Positions 33,254 to 43,961 of a stretch of DNA of 64,000 bases are shown here, in pieces (position 1 is the first letter of the stretch; every line of letters starts with the position of its first letter). The DNA is taken from the NCBI GenBank assembly GCA_010093485.1, contig MU001509.1:738256-802255 (forward strand), written 5' to 3'. Made by a program: the position numbers and the translations under genes. This DNA is from Karstenula rhodostoma CBS 690.94. Lineage: Eukaryota > Ascomycota > Dothideomycetes > Pleosporales > Didymosphaeriaceae. Under the pieces are notes generated by a model. That model saw only the letters and a program-made list of their open reading frames with translations, was not told the origin of the DNA and ran no database searches.

Positions 33254-36200
33254 ATGTCAGACCCTAGTGAGACAAGCGGCCGCCCCTCGGCTCCCTCTAT
33301 TCAACAACCTGAAAGCACCATCCCACCTCTAACAACACCTCGACGCTATCGAAAACCCTCGCACTTGTCGGATGAACGCATTGGAGTCACCAACCCTACA
33401 GCATCTCGTCGTCCAGGAAATAGCAAACAGACGACGAACCCAACCCGCGGGGACAGCTCCACCATGCAGAGGTCTGCCAGCCCGACGCAGATGTCGCCCG
33501 ACAGCTCAGTCCACTACACCAGGACTGGCCGCATCAGTAAAGCGAAGAAGGGCTTGAAGGTCCACCACTGCGACTGCGGACGGGTAAGTACTGTTCAGCT
33601 GTTCGGTTCAACACGATACGACACTACGCCGCGCTCACGCGCAGCCCTATCGTATACAACGCCCCTCCCACAACGCCGCAACCCACCCGTTCCACATGAC
33701 CACAACTAACATCTCGTCTAGTCATACACCAGAGCTGAGCACCTGAGGTAGGTCGAAATTATCATCTCGTGAACATCCAGCTGATCCAAATAGGCGACAC
33801 CAACGAAACCATGCACAGGACGCACTGCGATGCGACTGGCCGGACTGTGGAAAGCCATTCTACAGACTCGATCTTCTGCAGCGCCACCAAGAGCGACAGT
33901 ATGTATAACACTTCGTTTACCGGGCTTGCAGATATTAACCAGTCCTAGCAACGACCCCGGGAGAGCAGAGTCTCCCCAGATGTACAGTCCAGCCAGCACC
34001 GCAGACCCAGAACCCCAAGTCTCTGCTCCTGTGAACTTGCCTGCTCCAGTTGCCACAACGGTCCCCGCAAATGATTCATACTATGCGCAGCCGGTGTCTC
34101 CGATGCCCGTATCCGCTGCAGATGCAAGGTATACATCCAATCCGTTTCGTACTCCTCGTCTTCCTTCTTCTGCGATCCGTCAATCTTTTCATTCTTCTCC
34201 TACTTCCACTTTCAGTCCCAGTTTCCAGTGAGTTTTGACGAAACATTGATATCATTGCTTTCCTTTCCTTCTTCGTGCTAAGCTGCAAAGCTTTGTGGCC
34301 AGGATGCTGATTGTTCCTCCTCAGCCACTCCAAGAGGGCTTACAACGCTCCTCGTCAGAACCCGGGGCCTGTTTCCGTACCTGTTGATGGAGGCATGCAG
34401 AATGGCATCACTTGGACCGACCCTTTTGGCCATTCGCCCCACTACACCTCGTCCTCGAGCGATTACCCCTCGCCTATCCCCAGCGGGCAAGACTACGCGA
34501 GCAACATGTTTGCCAACCCCCCGTACGGACCTGGTCCCAACCGCACGCGCAACTCATCCAACGCTTCTTACACTGAGGCTCCATGGGGTTATCCTTCGAG
34601 GTCCCCAACATCGGCGACGTCCACCATGGCATACACGTGGAACTCTAACGAGAAGAGCCCCGTTCCATCCCACCCAGTGTACATGCACACCTCCTATCCG
34701 ATGACGAGCATGCCGATGCCGGCGGGCGTGGACCCGATGACGGGATTTGGGCATTTCGGGCCCAAGACGATGGTGCAGAGAGACGAAGAAGAACAGACGT
34801 TCCTCTTCCCTGAACAACCCTACGGTATGGGCCAACTCGTACACACATATCCATTTGAACAATATCTGAACAATTACTGGAGATTCTTTCACGCCGCCTA
34901 CCCTCTCGTTCATCGAGCTACCTTTGAGAGCATAGGGCAGCCGCCGATGCTTCACGCTGCCATGATCGCCATTGGCGGACAATATTCCGACGATGCCAGC
35001 GTCAAGCGCAAGTCACGCATACTCCACGACCGGTGCATGAGATTGCTTGACAAGGTAAGACCTCGAATGTGCCATCTGAAACCCGCTGACGCTGCGCAGA
35101 GAGAACTCGATGGTATGCCCGAGCCAGAGCGTGTGTGCGACTGGCAAGCATTGTTTCTTGTTGAGGTCATGTCGCAGTACCGTGCGCGCCGCACGGCGAT
35201 GAGATTGTCTTCGCGGTTCGAGACGCTATACCAGAAGGTAATATCACTCACTGCTCCTTCGATCATGGTCTGACAGTGACCAGCTTTGCAACAGCTTTCG
35301 GGAAGTGACCTCGAATATCGTCGACAATGTCTCCGCGCTTGTCCAGCCGGAGAATGCTACCTACGCGCGCTGGACACAGTGGATTGAGCTGTCCACCCAA
35401 CAGCGCCTTCTCCTCTGCTGCTATATCCTTGAGTACCAGCAAGCCACTCTCCTGGCTCGCAACTCACTGCAATCGTCAATCAACTGCCAGGGACTGGACT
35501 TGCCATTGCCGGCTCATTCAGAGCTCTGGGACGCATCTACTCCCTCCGACTGGGCCATGGCCGCCCAGCAAAACCCACATCAACTAACATATGTATTCCA
35601 AGTTGCTCCGGAAGCCATGCAGACTTTTGATACTTTCCAATCCTCTCTCATTATCGCAGCCTACTACAATCACTTCAACAACCCGACACCATACCTTGCT
35701 CCAGCGAACTTCCAGCATCTCGACCACCTCCTCGATAACTCCGCGGTCACCAAACATCAACTCCTCACAGCGAAACTCCTGCAGGTCGTTCCCATCCGCG
35801 CCTTGCTTGCAATTTCTGGCGAAACCTGGATCCTGTCAGAGAAAACGTCGTTGCCGCAGATATCCGCAGGCTACAGGACAACTCTCCGATCGTGGATCAG
35901 TGGACTATGGACCGACGGAGCTGACCTTCAGGGACAGTCTGCCAAGGATGCTCTCAAGCTCGCTATTGAGATTGTCCAACATGCCATGACGGCACAGACG
36001 CAAACCCTCCGACTCGAATTGGGTGCAGACCTGGGTCTCTACTTTGCAGCGCTCACCATCTGGGCTGCTACCGTTGCGGCAAACACCCGCATCAATGCGC
36101 CGCAGTCAGTTCAGCCTCATCGCTTCCAAAGCCACTCCCCTCTGCCGACCAGCTACCCTTCCACGCCAACTCACTATTCGATGAACACCACTGGTACGCC

Positions 36201-36594
36201 CCATGCTGTGGGATTGGGCTTGACTTCTCACCCAGCAACCTCTCCGGTCCCTCCCTCGACATCCGCACCAAGCATGCACTACTCTGAACTCACCATGCTC
36301 TCCATCAACTTCCTCAGTACTGCACTAGTAGAGCTCGACTTCCTGGGCGTAGTGCATCAGTGGCCGCGCGACGTAGCAGAGTGGAAACATGGCTGTGCCG
36401 CCATGCTGCGCTGGGTGAAGATGCGGCTCAGGGGTGGAGCTACAGAGGGCAGGGACAGCGTGTCATCAACCCTCAACGTCGGTAGCCGCAATGGCGACGG
36501 CTTTGGCGGCGACGGTTTCGGCCAACTGCTCGACGGTGTCATCTGCGCCTTGGAGAAGATCTTGATTCGGGGGTGGGATGTCTGGGGCTTTTAG
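33254..36594 (+). CDS. C2H2 zinc-finger transcription factor with fungal_trans domain
   Basis: Seven exons join in phase: 33254-33583, 33722-33747, 33794-33898, 33943-34227, 34325-35054, 35100-35237 and 35284-36594 (974 aa). Two C2H2 fingers span the exon 1-4 junctions: CDCGRSYTRAEHLRRHQRNH and CDWPDCGKPFYRLDLLQRHQ. A Ser/Pro/Tyr-rich linker follows, then from about residue 415 the fungal-specific transcription factor domain (YPFEQYLNNYWRFFHAAYP, VHRATFESI, HAAMIAIGGQYS) and a long helical C-terminus. This finger-plus-fungal_trans architecture is that of nuclear C2H2 activators of the AmdX/klf1 type; the target is unknown. An alternative donor at 34129 is also in phase and would remove 33 codons. 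The 5' side is unusually long and gene-free. Confidence 0.88.
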
Positions 36595-36844
36595 GCTCCC
36601 TTCCCCACGACAGTCGCACCAAGTCGACCTTTCTTTTCAGCGTTGCATCTTGGCACGCTTTTCTTTTTTCGCGCCTTTCGCTTCTCTGCGCTTCGCATCC
36701 TTTTTCGCGCTTTTCTTTCTCACTTTCGCTTTACCGCTACTGTTGGATAGTGCATCGGCATAGCGTGGGTCTCAAAACGGCATATACGGCATGATATGGC
36801 ATGACGGAAACGACGGATGATGGATTTTACGGATACCCTGTTCT

Positions 36845-36914
36845 TGCTCTTCGCTTTCGCGTTCGCTTTCGCGTTTGTTTTCGCGTTTGTTTTCGCTTTC
36901 GCTTGCTTTTTTCC
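36845..36914. repeat. imperfect TTTCGC/TTTGTTTTCGCG repeat
   Basis: CGCTTTCGCGTT and GTTTTCGCGTTT units recur about six times in a strand-asymmetric pyrimidine/G stretch downstream of the transcription factor stop, probably in its 3'UTR. Confidence 0.6.
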
Positions 36915-38180
36915 CCACTACCCTGTACTACTACCATTACTACTGCATTTGTGCTGCGTTGTGCTGCGTTGCATTTCTTCTACGGCTGCCCGTTACGTTG
37001 CGTTACGCTTTCTATCCCCAATCTATCTTGCGAGGCCTCTGCATTCTCGGCGAGGTCCTCTCTGTTTTTTTATTTATATTCGAACATGCACTCTGTATCA
37101 CCATGGTGTGGCTACGTCGGTTCTTGTTGTGACGCTTTTGCTTGGTTGTTGCATGGCACAGCGATGGTTCTGGTTTCTGGTGTCGAGCCGTTGTGCTCCG
37201 CCCCCCACGATGTGAATACCTATACATAGACGCACTGCCCCCCCCGCGCGTGGGCTGAAAATACAGGTGGCTGTACAGTTGGAGAAGATATTACAGTAAT
37301 GCAATGATGTGCTGTGCGTGTGCAGAGTCTATTTGGACACAACTTCCCTCCCCGCGAACTCCATCCTACGCGGCGAACCGGCGCGTCGTTCCCCCGGCTC
37401 CCGGCCCTCCCATACCGCATCCAGGCCGTGCTCAACCCCATCCCATCCCGCTCTCCCCATATCTACCTACCGCTGCTACCGCATCGCGTCTCAGCCCTGA
37501 CTGACTGACTCGAACAACCTCTCCACTCCCCCCGCGAGCTAGCTAGCCAGCCCATCGCAGCGCACTCCAGCGGCATCTCCCTCGCGAAACGCGAGATAGG
37601 CATCGGAGCTCCCGACGTCGTTCGCGGGTGAGATGGGCTGGTGGGTGTCAGACGGAGGTGAGCGCGGCAGCGGCTCGGGGGTGCCGAGATTGAGGGGAGG
37701 CTAGGAACGGGCGGTAAGCGCTACATTGCGCGAGGCTGGGCTTGGAGCGATACGGGGATTTGGAGATGGTGGGTGAGTTTCATGGTAGCGGTGTTTCGAT
37801 GGGTGGGGTGGGGTGGGGTGCGGCTGTGAAGTGCGGGGAGCATGCCTATGCCTGTTTGATTAGCTAGTCGTCAAGGACAAAAAGTGGAGAATCAAGGCCT
37901 CTTGCATGTTTTCGTAGGGCTTTGTCTTATACAGAGGGTTCTTAACTTAGATATATCGAAATTAAACCTTTAGGTGCACCTTACTACTGTCTGTTTGTGA
38001 GGAAAGCTGTGCTTGTGCCTGGAGGCACACATGTGGCGCATCGGAAAACCATGTACCGAGTGATTTTTCCCTCGAAGTTATGATGCCTGCGGAGAGCAGA
38101 TCGTGGACTGTGTCGGTGCTGGCGTGTTTCGATCGTTGTGTGGCGTCTATATCCTGGGAATTTGATGTCGTGCTCCTTGG

Positions 38181-38775
38181 CCGTACTCCTTGCAGTCGCT
38201 GCACTGCACCTCGCTTTCGATGCCGATGTTGTGATGGACGTTCATCCTCGTCATCCGACGTATCGTCATCTTGCATGGCCACATCCTGGAGGTCCTATGT
38301 CGTGTCACCGGTGGTTTCTAGCGGCTTTCTGCGCCTAGGCTTTGCCGAACGAGGCCATGTTCGGTATGGTATCTTGTGCTTTTCAACCTCGGTCAAGGCT
38401 GATGAACTGAACTTATCTGAGACCGAAAGCGCTTGGGCGAAGGAGGGAACGCGGGCGCGTATTGTTTGGGGTGAGACCGAGGCGCTGCTCGAGTTACTTG
38501 TCAAGTCACGCAAGAATTGGTATCGAGCTTTTCGTTGCTGGAGATGGAGGCGGAGGCACGGCTGGGCCCTGGTGGCGTTCAGTAGTTACATTTGCTCGGA
38601 CATCGATATTTTGGGTGGAGGGGGAATGGGTGCTAGTTACCACCGGACATTACCTGTATGTCTATGTAGCCACATATTTTCCGCAAAGGCCAAGTGTTCT
38701 ACATTAGCATCAATGTTCAATTGCTCGTATATTCCAAAAACGATGCCCGTACTTCTTGCAGTTGTTGCATTGCAC
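38181..38775 (-). repeat. duplicated CxxC-coding fragment with C-to-T differences
   Basis: 38181-38209 and 38747-38775 are 29-bp copies differing at four positions, all C in the first and T in the second. On the minus strand they read QCSDCKEYG and QCNNCKKYG, a CxxC knuckle. Both surrounding frames are broken soon after. They look like remnants of a small zinc-knuckle gene family, one copy altered by transitions. Confidence 0.5.
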
Positions 38776-38829
38776 ATTGGGCCGGTTGGTGGGCGCTAGG
38801 CACAGTGTCCGCTCTTGTTACAGTTTGCG

Positions 38830-39117
38830 ATGTATCTAATCAGCACAGTCACGGCCGCCGCAGCCGCCGTTGTAGCAGGCACAGCCCAATCAGATTTGGG
38901 ACAGTCACGCCTGATGGTCTTGACTCAGACCGAAGCTGCCGTCACCGTCGCCAAGTTCGGCGTTGTCATTGTAAGTATAGTTGTCCTTGTCCATATGCGC
39001 GGTGTCTTGGAGTCTCGGAGTTTTGCCGCGAAATCTGAGTTTCAATCTTTAACCGCCAATGAGAGCGACAAGCCGAAGTCGCGGCTTGGTCCGTCTATAT
39101 ATCTCAACGCTCCTTGA
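38830..39117 (+). CDS. possible small membrane/secreted protein
   Basis: Frame of 95 codons beginning MYLISTVTAAAAAVVAGTA, a signal-like hydrophobic start, and containing VAKFGVVIVSIVVLVHM as a possible membrane span. A GTAAGT at 38971 could instead be a splice donor, which would change the end of the protein. It sits in a repeat-rich island, so it may be chance. Confidence 0.25.
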   Translation: MYLISTVTAAAAAVVAGTAQSDLGQSRLMVLTQTEAAVTVAKFGVVIVSIVVLVHMRGVLESRSFAAKSEFQSLTANESDKPKSRLGPSIYLNAP

Positions 39118-39449
39118 TTTGCTTACCCACGGATAGTGCAGGAGCGAGCTGTTGGCGAACAGAAACGTTCACAGAATAGGTGGTGTGCTCGAAAGCCGAG
39201 GACATGCTGTAAGATCAGTTCCAAATTATATAGGAGTTCAGGCTGTTCGGACATGGGTCAATGATGGTATGGCATGCTCCAGACTCCAATTGATGATGTT
39301 TGTCGTCTATCCAAGATTCTTTCTCCGTACCTTTCCGCATACACCATAGGTGAGCAATCTTTAATCAAAATCCGTCTCGGGTTAGAATTACATGTGAGTC
39401 TTACAAATGGAACGTTTGATTGCTTTTCGTGTAATTGATGTGCCGGGTA
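39118..39449. other. intergenic, no supported gene
   Basis: Short frames only. The region lies between the possible small protein and the first repeat copy. Confidence 0.35.
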
Positions 39450-39553
39450 TTCCCAGAGCCACGGTTACACGTGACTCACCCCACCGATCACCCCAACACT
39501 CCCTCCTCGCGGGCGCCTCCATATTGTCTTCCATGACCCCGGGATCCCCACAT
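39450..39553 (+). repeat. solo copy A of the inverted-repeat element end
   Basis: It starts TCCCAGAGCCACGG and runs through the ACTCACCCCACCGATC block, TCCCTCCTCGCGGGCG and the conserved inner end CGGGATCCCCACATG. Compared with copy B it lacks about 20 bp in the GCGGGCGCCTACGGGCA part and begins abruptly at TCCCAGAGCC, without the extra left homology shared by copies B and C. Confidence 0.8.
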
Positions 39554-40481
39554 GATATGCCGGATGTGCCAACTGCAGCTTTTCTGTCCAGTGTTTGAAA
39601 GGGCGTCGCTGACACCCGCCTGAGTGGAGTCTACTTGAGGCATGGTGGCATGTGATAGCTGTGACGGGTTTGCTGTATGCGTGCTGCGGTAGTCGCTGCT
39701 GGCAGAGAACGGGACTCGGACTGAAATATGGCTTCCAGGGGCGTGTTTGACGGTTGTGTGATTGGCTAATTGAGCTGTGCCTCGCGCAACGACTGGACTT
39801 TCTGAGGTTCCGACTCGGTGGCCACCCAAAGAATTGTCGGTACGTGTGTATTGGCGACACGAGAGAAGATGATGTCAGGAAGGGGTTCCAAAAGATGGCG
39901 CTCGATGCACTGCTTGCATGCTGAGGTGATGAAGTACCTTGGCTCGTCTTTGTAGTGAGCAGTTTTGTGGTCTAGCGCCTCTTCGGAGCCGAAGTTTCGG
40001 TGCCTTGCCCTGGTACAGCTACTCTTTCGGTAATAGAACAAGCGGCAGGGGACCATGAGTTGAGTTGCACACATTATCGTGCAGTTGTACGGCCGATCTC
40101 GGAAACTCCGTACGTCGCAGACTCATCAGAGGTCGTCGAAGAGATTGGGATGGAGTTGGGATTGACTGAGCTGAGCGTTACGGGCGCGTTGATTGGCACC
40201 CCAGGTGCGTATAATGTTATGAGATGAAGGCATAGAGTGGCGCATCAATATGCGGGACCGATGTTAACGGTATTTGAGCGTGCGTTGCGCATTGGTGAGG
40301 CTGAGCAGCGTCTAAGCTCGGGCAGCGTTCACGTTGAGCCATGGTATTCTCTGGAAACATGGGTTTTCCAAAAACGGTTCAAGGTAGCGTGATATGACTT
40401 CATGACACTAACTTAGGCAGATCAGTTAGTTGGCGAGTAGTCGTGAGTGGCGATATGTTACCTTTTCACTGTCATGTTGGT
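39554..40481. other. repeat-island spacer, no intact gene
   Basis: A minus-strand frame at 39766-40074 (ITSACKQCIERHLLEPLPDI) reads like part of a protein but has no convincing start or continuation. It could be a transposon or gene relic. Confidence 0.35.
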
Positions 40482-40642
40482 GGTTGAGTAGCAGTGTTGG
40501 GATGGTTGAGGCGACGATAATCCCAGAGCCACGGTCACACGTGACTCACCCCACCGATCACCCCAACACTCCCTCCTCCTCGCGGGCGCCTACGGGCAGG
40601 GCGCCTCCCTATTGTCTTCCACGACTCCGGGATCCCCACATG
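40482..40642 (+). repeat. element end, copy B
   Basis: GC-rich, unmutated-looking copy. The core from TCCCAGAGCC at 40521 to CGGGATCCCCACATG at 40642 matches copy A and copy C. The outer 40 bases are shared only with copy C. Confidence 0.8.
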
Positions 40643-41914
40643 TCACTGTCATGTATGGGCTGGAGCCAAGCTCCGGCATTTTTCGGTGGTAGTGACTTGT
40701 TACAACGGTGTGCATGTCTGGCCGTATTGCGCATTTGAATCCCAAGGATCGACAAACCAAGCGTAAAGATGCTCGCACTGTGGCGTTGTTGATATGGTGG
40801 TTGTAACTCGACGAGGAGTGGCGCAGCGCTTATGAACGTTGTGCCGGTAGCGATAAATATGGGGTAGCAACAGTGACAGAATGCTAGCGCAAGATTGAGC
40901 CGGTATAGCTTCTTGTTGCTCGTTGTCGCTTGCTCGCAGGTGTAAAACTTCGTGGCGATGTTGGCATTGTCAAGCAAACCGGTCAAAGAGTTGGCTGAGT
41001 GCAAGTGTCGCGGTACAGAAAATATCACTGTTCCAGCAAGCAGATTTTGCTTTTGTGGTCGAGCCCCGACGCGCAAAATATTGCACGCCTCAGTGTTTTG
41101 ATCACTGACCCCTCTCGACCGTTCCCTTGTGTCCAGCTTGGTATACACCAAGCTGGCCGAAATATTTTGTTCCTCCCACCCACCCCGACTTCATGTCCAT
41201 GGTTTTAAGTCAAGCAGCAGTCGGCCTTGGGTTGCCGAGGGAGAACTAATACTCTTCACTGTGTTGATGTTAGTTGGATCTCAACTCTTACCTCGTGGGC
41301 TTGCCCTTCTTAGGCGCAGCATTACCTTTCTTGGACACAGCAGGCGCAGCAGGCGCAGGAAGCTCATCTCCAGGAGGCCTATATTCCATATGGAGATCAA
41401 GAAAGTCCTCCAGGGTTCACTTGTTGACTCTTCGTGAGCGTCTGCAAGCCGCCGCAAAACGCAATACAGGAACTCTGTGGGGTGCCGGAACGCTAAAAAG
41501 ATTCAAACAGCTCAAGTCCTCCTGAGTACTCCTGGGTGCTTTTCGGTCTTTCGAGCAGCGTCTTCTTAGGTCCTCCTGGGTCCTCTTAGGTCTTTCGAGC
41601 AGCGTCCTTGTTCTTCAGCTTGTCAACCGCGTTCTGCTGTGTAACCTGCTCGTCGATACGCGTATTGAAACGCAGATAGCAGAGCAGGGCACTACGCGCA
41701 ATTATGCGTAGGTGGTGTCTTTGGCCACCTGGGATACGCGTTAGCAAAGGCAAAGCTTCTGCGAAACGCCTGCGCACATCTGCGCAGCACGCAGAAAATG
41801 CACAGCTGTTGCTTGGAGGAATGCGGGGTGTTGTTTATGGGGATTTACCAGCTAGCCGGTGGACAAAAGAGGATCATGCGAGTGTGGACAAGGAGCGACA
41901 GAACGGCCGAGGGC
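40643..41914. other. left half of the element: degenerate sequence
   Basis: Minus-strand fragments such as RLNLALAFCHCCYPIFIATG and RIDEQVTQQNAVDKLKNKDA look protein-like but are interrupted. A direct repeat of GACGCTGCTCGAAAGACC occurs at about 41555 and 41593. A short spliced frame ending near 41190 (MEYRPPGDELPAPAAP) is possible. No intact gene. Confidence 0.35.
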
Positions 41915-43512
41915 CTAATTTGGACGTCGTCGTTCTCGAACGGCGCAGACTATCTTGCTCATAAGGTTACGTGGTTTGCTTATTTTGCTTATGTCCTTGC
42001 AAAGCTGACGCAAGTTCCCCTCCCTGAGTAGGTCTTGGTACTCGGCAGGAGTATTGTCGGGGTTGTCGATGCTCTCGACGAGCGTCTGGGAGTTGTAATA
42101 ACCCCAACATTCATCCTTGTCCGTCTGTGAAAGGAATTGTGTGGCCAGTTGGACCGTGTTTTCTTGCAGAATTATGAGTTGGTAAGGAATACCGATTGCC
42201 TCTGTCCATGCGCGCATTCGATGCGGGTTGCAAGTGAGCCCATCGGGGCCGGTCGATACCAGAGTGACACCCGCACTGCCGGCAATCTTCATGTCCTCTG
42301 TAATGGCGGCGGTGAAGCGGGTTGCGTTTCTCAGCATTGCTTTATCGTGTTTTGTTGCGGGATCCTCATGCGCATGATCCTCCCTTACACGAACAGCTAC
42401 GGCTTCTTCACTGTCGAAAAGCAGTCCACAGCGTAGAATCCCGGGCCAGGTGTCGTCGGAATGCACTGCATCATAATGTGTTCGAATTGCGTTCGCATTC
42501 GTAAAAGCCGCAGTTTTACAGACAGACCACGCGCATATTTTCGATCCTCCGATTGCTTTATTTTGTTCAATTGCCCCCATTTCAGCCCAAGTCCGAGATG
42601 GGTAAAGCAGGTGAGTACACCTGAAGAAGCCTTCGGGTGCAGCGTCTTCGGTATGGTCCCATGTGACATGCAAGTCTCGAATGGAAGCTTGTGGATACAT
42701 GGTCGAGGCTCCCCCACCAGCAGAACAGTATTGACACGGATACCCTCGCGCCATGTCACCCTTAAGATGCTGGGCGAACTTCCCGAAATCGTTCGGCGTC
42801 CATGTTACTTGATCCACATCGCCACATGCCACACAGTTCTCATGGGTGATTCGCAATGTCAGGTCCATCTGCCGAAGCTTCTCAGACAGGTGCTTGCCTG
42901 TGTAATGTTTCTCGAAATCGATCTGGCGAGGTTTCTTTTTGAATTTCGTCGTGCAGCCACCTTCAGGGCAACGCCAACTTCTTTTCACCTGGATCGCCTT
43001 AACATCGAGATGTCGAGTGACGTGACCAGCGAGTTTTCGGAAACCGTATTCGCAACGTTTAAAAGAATCGCCACGGATCTCATGTGAGAGGCAGGGATCC
43101 CCGCACCCATCGATTGGACAGCGCGCAAGCAGTCGTACGATGGTTGCCCGTGCGTTGGTCGCATCATCTTGGTCTGGGGCATCATCGTCCCGTTGCTCGA
43201 GCGGAATGTCTCGCAAGTTTGGCATGTAACGTGTTTGTATTGCCGAGCCCGCATGTACGATGGCGCCGCGCTTGTCGCCAGGATGAGCGGTCTGGTACTG
43301 GAGCCATCGAGACATTGCGTATTGTTTCATAATTTCCAGAACCTCTGACCGCGTATACTGGATTCGTCTATATGCAAAAGAGGGTGAGCCGGACCATCGT
43401 ATAATGATAATGACCCAGCCTACCGATGTGTCTTTGCCTTTGAAGACAAATCGGAAAGGATCCCATTTGCGACTTGACTCAGCATTGTGATCAGCGAACT
43501 CGGAGCCATCAT
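41915..43512 (-). CDS. multi-zinc-finger protein of the TIR-bounded element
   Basis: Exons 43512-43424 and 43367-41915 on the minus strand (56-nt intron, gtaggc...catatag) give 513 aa starting MMAPSSLITMLSQVANG. Without this splice the frame has no ATG near its 5' end, so the two-exon model is preferred. Five or more Cys/His clusters are visible: CPIDGCGDPC with following CEYGFRKLAGHVTRH, CPEGGCTTKFKKKP with HYTGKH, CVACGDVDQ with FAQHLKGD, CQYCSAGGG with HVTWDH, and CAWSVCKTAAF with HYDAVH. These are spaced like irregular C2H2 fingers and should bind DNA or RNA. The C-terminus is helical and basic (AVRERRRPN). No transposase catalytic motif is visible. The start codon abuts repeat copy C, so its promoter probably lies in the repeat. 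Confidence 0.6.
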
Positions 43513-43671
43513 TTGGGGATCCCGGAGTCGTGGAAGACAATAGGGAGGCGCCCGTAGGTGCCCATAGGCACCCGCAAGGAGGAGGGAGTATTAGGGTAAT
43601 TAGTAGGGTAAGTTATATATAACTGTAGCTTTAGGATTATTATCGCCTTAACTATCCTAATACTGCTTAAC
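43513..43671 (-). repeat. element end, copy C, RIP-like outer half
   Basis: The inner part (43513-43585) is almost identical to copy B. The outer part (43586-43671) differs from B mainly by C-to-T and G-to-A transitions and is very AT-rich, as is the flank to 43745. Confidence 0.8.
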
Positions 43672-43961
43672 TACTATAGAACAGGATAAATCTAAGGGCT
43701 AATAGAGAGAGATAAGTTATAGATATAATATATAAATTAAGGAGGGATGTGCTGCAGTCTCTCGCTTATCACGATTGACGCTACAATCTAATATGCTCTT
43801 CCCCTGGCACCCAGAGTCTGGCTACCAACAGCGAATCCCCACATTTCCGCTTCGGCCTCGGCATCCGTTTCTATGTCGTCAAGTACAGCAGCGTCGTCGT
43901 CATCGTCGTCATTGTCCGTGTCCATGTTTTCCTAACCGACTGCTTGATGGAGGTTTCCTGT

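Larger units (their letters stand above)
36595..38829. other. 3' flank and gene-poor, repeat-containing interval
   Basis: This region holds the TF 3' flank with a TTTCGCGTT-type pyrimidine repeat (36845-36914), a GGGGTGGGGT tract near 37800, and a duplicated 29-bp Cys-knuckle-coding fragment (first copy 38181-38209). No intact gene is supported. Confidence 0.4.
40482..43671. mobile_element. 3.2-kb TIR-bounded element carrying a zinc-finger gene
   Basis: Copy B (40482-40642, plus) and copy C (43513-43671, inverted) face inward at the two ends. Their inner halves are nearly identical (CCTATTGTCTTCCACGACTC then CGGGATCCCCA). Their outer halves align with C replaced by T and G by A throughout copy C, for example ACTCACCCCACCGATCACCC against ACTTACCCTACTAATTACCC. 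Homology continues outward to GTTGAG..CAGTGTTGGGATGG. The segment between encodes a multi-zinc-finger protein whose ATG lies directly at the inner edge of copy C. I recognise no transposase, so this is either a non-autonomous/cargo-bearing DNA element or a gene trapped between two repeat copies. Confidence 0.55.

Noticed and set aside
38080..38799. 239-codon plus-strand frame with Ser/Cys runs
   Set aside because: Composition is low-complexity and it covers the complement of the CxxC fragments; no start context or homology-like block.
41274..41525. Plus-strand 83-codon frame
   Set aside because: The minus strand has an equally good or better Lys/Pro-rich spliced reading, and the region is degenerate repeat.
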